Assembly: GCF_039534125.1 (NCBI RefSeq)
Contig: NZ_BAAAUV010000012.1
Span: 142,013-206,012, forward strand
Source of the DNA: Actinocorallia longicatena
GTDB lineage: Bacteria > Actinomycetota > Actinomycetes > Streptosporangiales > Streptosporangiaceae
Direction of reading: 5' to 3'
DNA: 64,000 bases
Shown here: one piece after another, positions 60,400 to 64,000 of the stretch
Layout: each line of letters opens with the position of its first letter
Numbering within the stretch: position 1 is the first letter of the stretch
Translations under genes and position numbers: made by a program
The notes under the pieces: model-generated
Database searches by the model: none
What the model was told of the DNA's origin: nothing
What the model saw: only the letters and a program-made list of their open reading frames with translations

Positions 60400-60434
60400 C
60401 AATAGTGAGTGAGGCAAAGGGAAGGAGGCGTGTG

Positions 60435-61055
60435 ATGGCTGTCGGCTCGGTGCGCGCGTTGAGGGTTCGGGATCGGAATCGGCTGTCGATCCTGGATGCG
60501 GCACGGGAGGTACTGACCGCCGACCCCGACGCCAGCATGGACGACATCGCCGCCGAAGCAGGCATGGTACGCCGCACGGTCTACAGCCACTTCCCGACCC
60601 GCCTCGACCTCATCGAAGGCCTCGTACGAGCGGGAGCGGAAGAGTTCATCGCCGACCTGGGCGAACCCGACGTGACCACCGACGACCCCGCAACGGAACT
60701 CGCCACGATGGTGCTGCGAACATGGGGAGCCGCCCGCCGATTCGCCCCAGTGATCGAACTAGCCCGACGCGGCGCCGAGGACGCACTGCAGGCATCGATG
60801 GAGCCCTTCACCTCGATCGTCGCGCAACTGATCGACAACGGTCAGCGACAGGGCGTCTTCAGCAATGATCTTGACCCCGGCGTGCTGTCGAAGGTCCTGG
60901 CGGGCAGCGCGCTGACGTTCCTGTCGGCGAGCTCGGAAGGCCACTGGAGCGGACACTCCGGCGACGTCGCACTCACTTGCCTGCTCCTGCTCGGCACCCC
61001 CACCGGCACGGCCCACGCCGCACTCGCCCAAGCCACGATCCACCAGCTCGCATGA
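60435..61055 (+). CDS. TetR-family repressor
   Basis: A 206-residue TetR regulator. The helix-turn-helix is ASMDDIAAEAGMVRRTVYSHFPTRLDLI at about 33-60, very typical. The C-terminal domain, with EEFIADLGEPDVTTDDPAT, then LATMVLRTWG, ends in an all-helical dimer part. ATG 60435 has GGAAGGAGG at ideal distance, which decides the start over upstream in-frame codons. It probably binds one or more of the three palindromes in the divergent control region, regulating itself and the LVIVD/DUF305 operon. Confidence 0.88.
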   Translation: MAVGSVRALRVRDRNRLSILDAAREVLTADPDASMDDIAAEAGMVRRTVYSHFPTRLDLIEGLVRAGAEEFIADLGEPDVTTDDPATELATMVLRTWGAARRFAPVIELARRGAEDALQASMEPFTSIVAQLIDNGQRQGVFSNDLDPGVLSKVLAGSALTFLSASSEGHWSGHSGDVALTCLLLLGTPTGTAHAALAQATIHQLA

Positions 61056-61400
61056 GACACCCGCCGCGAACCACACCACACCGCCACCGCCGTCACCCAG
61101 AACCATCTGCCGGGCGGGGAGACACCTTCGGGAGCGAGTCGTTCAGGGCGCAGTCAGGCTGCTGCCCCACAAGGTCGCGGGCACCAGCCGCACGGCCGGC
61201 GAACCCGCAGTGCGTGCGGGCGGATGCGAGGTACTGCTCGGCGCGGTGCCGGTCGGCGGCGTGGCGGGAACGTCACGGGGTGGTGCCGAAGTGGCTGGCG
61301 GCGTTGCGGGAGCAACAGGTCGGTTTGCGTTCGGGTCAGCCGTTCGCGTTCTGAAGGCGTTCCTGTGTGACGTCTTGACGTGACGGCAGAGCGGTGGCGT
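61056..61400. other. 345-base stretch between the TetR and repeat-protein genes
   Basis: No complete gene. The plus strand at 61211-61354 holds a zinc-finger-like remnant, listed separately. The rest shows no recognisable element. Confidence 0.5.
61211..61354 (+). pseudogene. Possible remnant of a small Cys-rich protein
   Basis: A frame reading CVRADARYCSARCRSAAWRE has the CxxxC and basic tail common at the end of small zinc-binding proteins (pattern ARYCSxxCRxAAxRxRH), then runs to a stop at 61354. Cysteines also occur just upstream (GCCPTR), but no start codon or ribosome site opens the frame. Likely a decayed gene or chance. Confidence 0.25.
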
Positions 61401-62285
61401 TCAGGTGTCGGAACGCGGTTGGAGGTTCGGCGTGGAGAGGAGCCGCTTGGCTTCTTCTCGGATTGCCGGTTCGGTATCGGCTGAGAGCGTCTCCAGCTGG
61501 GTGCGGAGCCGGGCCGGTCCGTTGTCGTCCATCCATCGGGGATCGCTGAGGAGGGCGTCGTAGAGGATTTGGCCGTGTGAGTCGGAGGAGTCGGCCAGCG
61601 CTTTCAGGACCAGTCGCAGTCCGCGCGCGTCCTGGCGATCCAGGAGTGCGTGGGCGGTTTCTTGAACGACCGCGGTGTTCTGGGGGTCTCGGAGGAGGGC
61701 TTCGAGCGCGCGGGCTGCCTCGGGGATCTCCGCGGAGGCGGCCAGGCGTCGACCCGCCCGCGCTCGAACGGGCCATAGCTCCGAGGCTGCGTCGGGGAGG
61801 ATCCAGGTCACCTCGTTGTGGCGGACCCTCGGGTCTGCGGAGGGCAGTTCACTGACCTTGAGGTCGGAGAAGACGAGCGTGAGGTCGTGGGCGTTGGTCT
61901 GGATGCGGACCTCGTGGAAGTCGATTCCGACCTCTTCGGCCCAGGCTGCGGCGGCCGGTGAATCCTCGACGATCGCGGCGCCGGGGTAGAGGCCGTGCCA
62001 TTTCACGCCCCACACGTATCCGTCCAGATCTTGGCCGGTCTCGTGGTCGATGAGCCGTTCATCGAGGGAGTCCCTCCACGTGCTCTTGGCGATGGTGGAG
62101 ACGCACCGGGCCTCGACGCAGTAGCGGAACAGGTAGCGCAGGTGCACTGGCAAGATCCCGGTCCTCGGATCCGCCGTCGCGTAGACGATGAGCTCGTAGT
62201 CCCGCATGTAGTCGACGAAGCCGTGGTGGATCACAGCGTGGTCGAACACGTCCTCCAGAGCCTGTTCCAGCGCGACGACGTCCAT
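61401..62285 (-). CDS. Uncharacterised 294-residue protein with helical repeats
   Basis: The N-terminal 150 residues are alpha/beta (FDHAVIHHGFVDYMRDYELIVYA, later YVWGVKWHGLYPG) and look like an immunity or tail-type domain I cannot name. The C-terminal part is a row of short helices (ARALEALLRDPQNTAVVQET, LRLVLKALADSSDSHG), which look like HEAT-type repeats. ATG 62285 opens the first domain. It lies next to mobile DNA, which makes an accessory role plausible. Confidence 0.6.
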   Translation of the reverse strand: MDVVALEQALEDVFDHAVIHHGFVDYMRDYELIVYATADPRTGILPVHLRYLFRYCVEARCVSTIAKSTWRDSLDERLIDHETGQDLDGYVWGVKWHGLYPGAAIVEDSPAAAAWAEEVGIDFHEVRIQTNAHDLTLVFSDLKVSELPSADPRVRHNEVTWILPDAASELWPVRARAGRRLAASAEIPEAARALEALLRDPQNTAVVQETAHALLDRQDARGLRLVLKALADSSDSHGQILYDALLSDPRWMDDNGPARLRTQLETLSADTEPAIREEAKRLLSTPNLQPRSDT

Positions 62286-62371
62286 GGTGATCGTTTGTAC
62301 ACGAGTGTCCGGCTCGATGTTCGAACGAGTGCCCGGTCTGGCGCGTCGGCTCGGCCTGCGTGGTCGAAGAT

Positions 62372-62582
62372 TCAGGCTGCGGTGGCCAGCGGGATCGGCC
62401 TGCTGGTGCGGGCGGCAGGCTGCTTGCGGGTGAGGCGCCGGGTCATGAGGGTGATCGTGGTCCAGTTGAGGAAGGCTTCGGCGTGGCCGGGCAGGCGTTC
62501 GTAATCGCGGCAGTTGCGGCGGGCGCGCATGAACCAGCCCAGGGTCCACTCGACGATCCAGCTCTTAGTTACTTGGAATCAG
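62372..62582 (-). mobile_element. IS5-family transposase remnant, 3' end only
   Basis: About 69 codons of the C-terminus of an IS5/IS427-type transposase on the minus strand. SWIVEWTLGWFMRARRNCRD followed by YERLPGHAEAFLNWTTITLM matches the family region that holds the catalytic Glu (WVVERTFAWL pattern). The frame ends at a TGA at 62374. Upstream of about 62582 the similarity stops and the integrase promoter begins, so the 5' part was lost. It marks an old insertion next to the recombinase. Confidence 0.8.
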
Positions 62583-62635
62583 GCCTGCCGGGCTCTCCGC
62601 TTCGGTACGGTCTCGCCGGTAGCTGAGGAGCCGTA

Positions 62636-63706
62636 GTGGGCGCTGTTGTACTTGTGGAGAAGTGGCCGGTCCTGGGACGGCATGGTCCGGCGGCTGCGTG
62701 GCTGCGGATCTGGACTGATCTGGGGCGGGCTCCCCGGACCATCGACGCCTACGCGCGAGGTCTGGCCGAGTACCTCGAGGTCTGTGAGCGCGAGGGTGTT
62801 GATGCGGTCACGGCGAACCGGGCGCATGTCGCGGTGTTCGTCCGTGAACTCACGAGCAGGCCGAGCAAGCGCGGAGCCAACGTCGTGTCGATCGACTCCG
62901 GTGCCGGGTTGTCGAACGCCACGATCCAGCAGCGACTGGTAGCGGTCCGGCTGTTCTACGACCACCTCATCGAGGAGGGCCTACGCGAGTCCAACCCCGT
63001 CGGCCGCGGCAGGTACACGCCCGGTCGACGCTTCGGAGGCCATGAACGGGGCCTGGTCCCGCGGCTGGTCAAGCTCCCCTGGATTCCCGATGAGCAGCAG
63101 TGGCGGCTGGTCCTGGCCGTCGCGGCTGAGGAGCCGATCCGTAACCGGCTCATGCTCGCCCTGGCCTACGACGCGGCCCTGCGCAGGGAGGAATTGTGCA
63201 CGCTGGACACCGATGACCTTGATCCTGGGCGTCGGACGCTGCGGGTCAAGGCGGAGAACACCAAGAACCGGATGGAGCGGGTGGTCCCGTACTCGGCCCC
63301 GACCGGCGTGCTGCTGGCGAACTACCTGGCCCACCGGGCGACGATCAACCGGGCCCGAGGACGCCTGTTTCTGTCGGAGTCGCGCCGCAACTACGGCCAG
63401 CCGGTGACGTTGTGGACCTGGTCGAAGGTCGTGCGCCGGGTCGCCGTTGACGCCGGGGTGTCTCGCTTCTCCACGCACACCACCCGGCATCTGTGTCTCA
63501 CCGACCTGGCCCGGATGGGCTGGAAGCTGCACGCGATCGCCACCTTCGCCGGCCACAGGTCAACCGAGTCCACGCTGCGCTACATTCACCTGTCCGGTCG
63601 CGACCTGGCCGAGAAGCTCAGCAAGGGCATGGAACAGATCCACGCTTGGCGCGTGGACATGCTCACCCGCGCAGAGGCACCATCGCAGCAGCGGGGGCAC
63701 CGGTGA
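62636..63706 (+). CDS. Tyrosine recombinase (integrase)
   Basis: A 356-residue site-specific recombinase of the XerD-like type. The N-terminal SAM-like domain (PRTIDAYARGLAEYLEVCEREG) is at about 33-54. The catalytic set is R183 in AALRREEL, K near 211, H281-x-x-R284 in HTTRH, H307 in AGHRS and the nucleophile Y316 in LRYIHL. All are present, so it should be active. GTG 62636 is behind GAGGAGCC. It is coupled by GTGA to a small gene and lies beside an IS5 remnant, as in mobile modules. Confidence 0.9.
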   Translation: MGAVVLVEKWPVLGRHGPAAAWLRIWTDLGRAPRTIDAYARGLAEYLEVCEREGVDAVTANRAHVAVFVRELTSRPSKRGANVVSIDSGAGLSNATIQQRLVAVRLFYDHLIEEGLRESNPVGRGRYTPGRRFGGHERGLVPRLVKLPWIPDEQQWRLVLAVAAEEPIRNRLMLALAYDAALRREELCTLDTDDLDPGRRTLRVKAENTKNRMERVVPYSAPTGVLLANYLAHRATINRARGRLFLSESRRNYGQPVTLWTWSKVVRRVAVDAGVSRFSTHTTRHLCLTDLARMGWKLHAIATFAGHRSTESTLRYIHLSGRDLAEKLSKGMEQIHAWRVDMLTRAEAPSQQRGHR

Positions 63707-63984
63707 GCCTGCCGGCGCAATCCCGAGCGGCCTCCCGATCCGAGGCCGAGCGGCCTGCCTGGAGGTGGCCGGTCGATCTCTCTCGCTACCTGCGGCGCCC
63801 GGAGCTCACGGCCGAGGAATCCTCCGCGCTGGAACGTCTGGGCATGGCTTTGCGCCGTCGCCCCGGCCACTTCGATCACCGCGATAGGGACTGGGAGACG
63901 ATCTGGGCCACCCCGAGTTGGTTGGAGGCTCCGATACCTGGAAGGGTGAGGAGTTATGGCACCACCGAGGAAGTATGCCCCTGA
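63703..63984 (+). CDS. Small protein coupled to the integrase
   Basis: A 93-residue protein of unknown family, from GTG 63703 overlapping the integrase stop. It contains YLRRPELTAEESSALERLG and a Trp-rich end (DRDWETIWATPSWLEAP). Coupling suggests a helper for the recombinase, for example a second DNA-binding component of a multi-gene transposition module. Its end overlaps the start of the IS3-type orfA at the window edge. Confidence 0.6.
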   Translation: MSLPAQSRAASRSEAERPAWRWPVDLSRYLRRPELTAEESSALERLGMALRRRPGHFDHRDRDWETIWATPSWLEAPIPGRVRSYGTTEEVCP

Positions 63985-64000
63985 GCTGCGGGAACGGGCT
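63956..64000 (+). CDS. Start of an IS3-family transposase orfA, cut by the window
   Basis: The first 15 codons read MAPPRKYAPELRERA, a typical IS3 OrfA opening (MAPPRKYPxELRERAVRM). AGGAG sits just ahead of the ATG at 63956. The rest lies beyond the window. It starts inside the preceding gene. Confidence 0.6.
   Translation, partial: MAPPRKYAPELRERA

Larger units (their letters stand above)
60045..60434. other. 390-base divergent control region
   Basis: This holds the promoters of the LVIVD/DUF305 operon (minus) and the TetR gene (plus). It is AT-richer than its surroundings and contains three palindromes, at 60208, 60329 and 60370. No gene is supported. Confidence 0.6.

Noticed and set aside
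62372..64000. Attachment-site direct repeats around the recombinase
   Set aside because: I found no repeated sequence of convincing length within the window; the other end would lie outside.

Overview
This 64 kb window is chromosomal DNA of a high-GC actinomycete. Coding DNA is very GC-rich with G or C at almost every third codon position, GTG and TTG starts are common, neighbouring genes overlap by ATGA or GTGA, and there are four sigma-70 type factors, a roadblock/LC7 operon and many TetR-style palindromes. The families fit Streptomyces or Streptosporangiales such as Actinomadura; the genus cannot be fixed from the sequence. No rRNA, tRNA or CRISPR array was found.

Layout. 0-6.4 kb: a cyclase-family fragment coupled to a thiamine-diphosphate enzyme, an HpnE-like FAD enzyme, an ArsR/SRPBCC pair, a TetR regulator and a serine hydrolase. 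6.6-13.8 kb: a secreted M28 peptidase and several uncharacterised genes, including a membrane-anchored Mrr-type nuclease and a protein with an RNase HI-like domain that has lost its catalytic acids. 13.7-20.4 kb: a LysR/SDR divergon, two phosphotransferases, two alpha/beta hydrolases (one secreted, behind a pair of near-identical operators) and a Uma2 protein. 20.8-23 kb: a decayed stretch with a frameshifted Fic gene and a second broken gene. 23-28.4 kb: an AAA ATPase facing a compact operon of a 2-oxoglutarate/Fe(II) oxygenase, a SAM methyltransferase and a choline/carnitine-type O-acyltransferase, followed by a ParB-like protein. This operon is the best candidate for an undescribed pathway. 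28.5-33.3 kb: two sigma factors with likely membrane partners, flanking a Tat-exported cholesterol-oxidase-type flavoenzyme. 33.4-43 kb: a gene with an operator inside its promoter, then a four-gene FtsX/ABC export operon and an alpha/beta hydrolase. 43.1-48.9 kb: three roadblock proteins plus a DUF4388-like protein without a GTPase, an ECF42-type sigma with its YCII partner, and YnfA-, NagD- and AlaX-like genes. 48.9-57.9 kb: GNAT, MFS, an Rrf2/desaturase divergon, an SMR pump facing an ABC-plus-two-component operon across a large palindrome, and a sigma factor with a SnoaL-like tail. 58-61 kb: a DUF305/LVIVD secreted pair divergent from a TetR gene with three palindromes between them. 61.4-64 kb: an uncharacterised repeat protein, then a mobile-element junction with an IS5-type remnant, a tyrosine recombinase with a coupled small gene, and the first codons of an IS3-type orfA.

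How the genes work together. Most units are small regulator-plus-target pairs whose likely operators can be read in the sequence. Export and envelope functions dominate: two ABC systems, SMR, MFS, YnfA and several secreted proteins. Clear mobile DNA is limited to the right edge, with gene decay near 21-23 kb.
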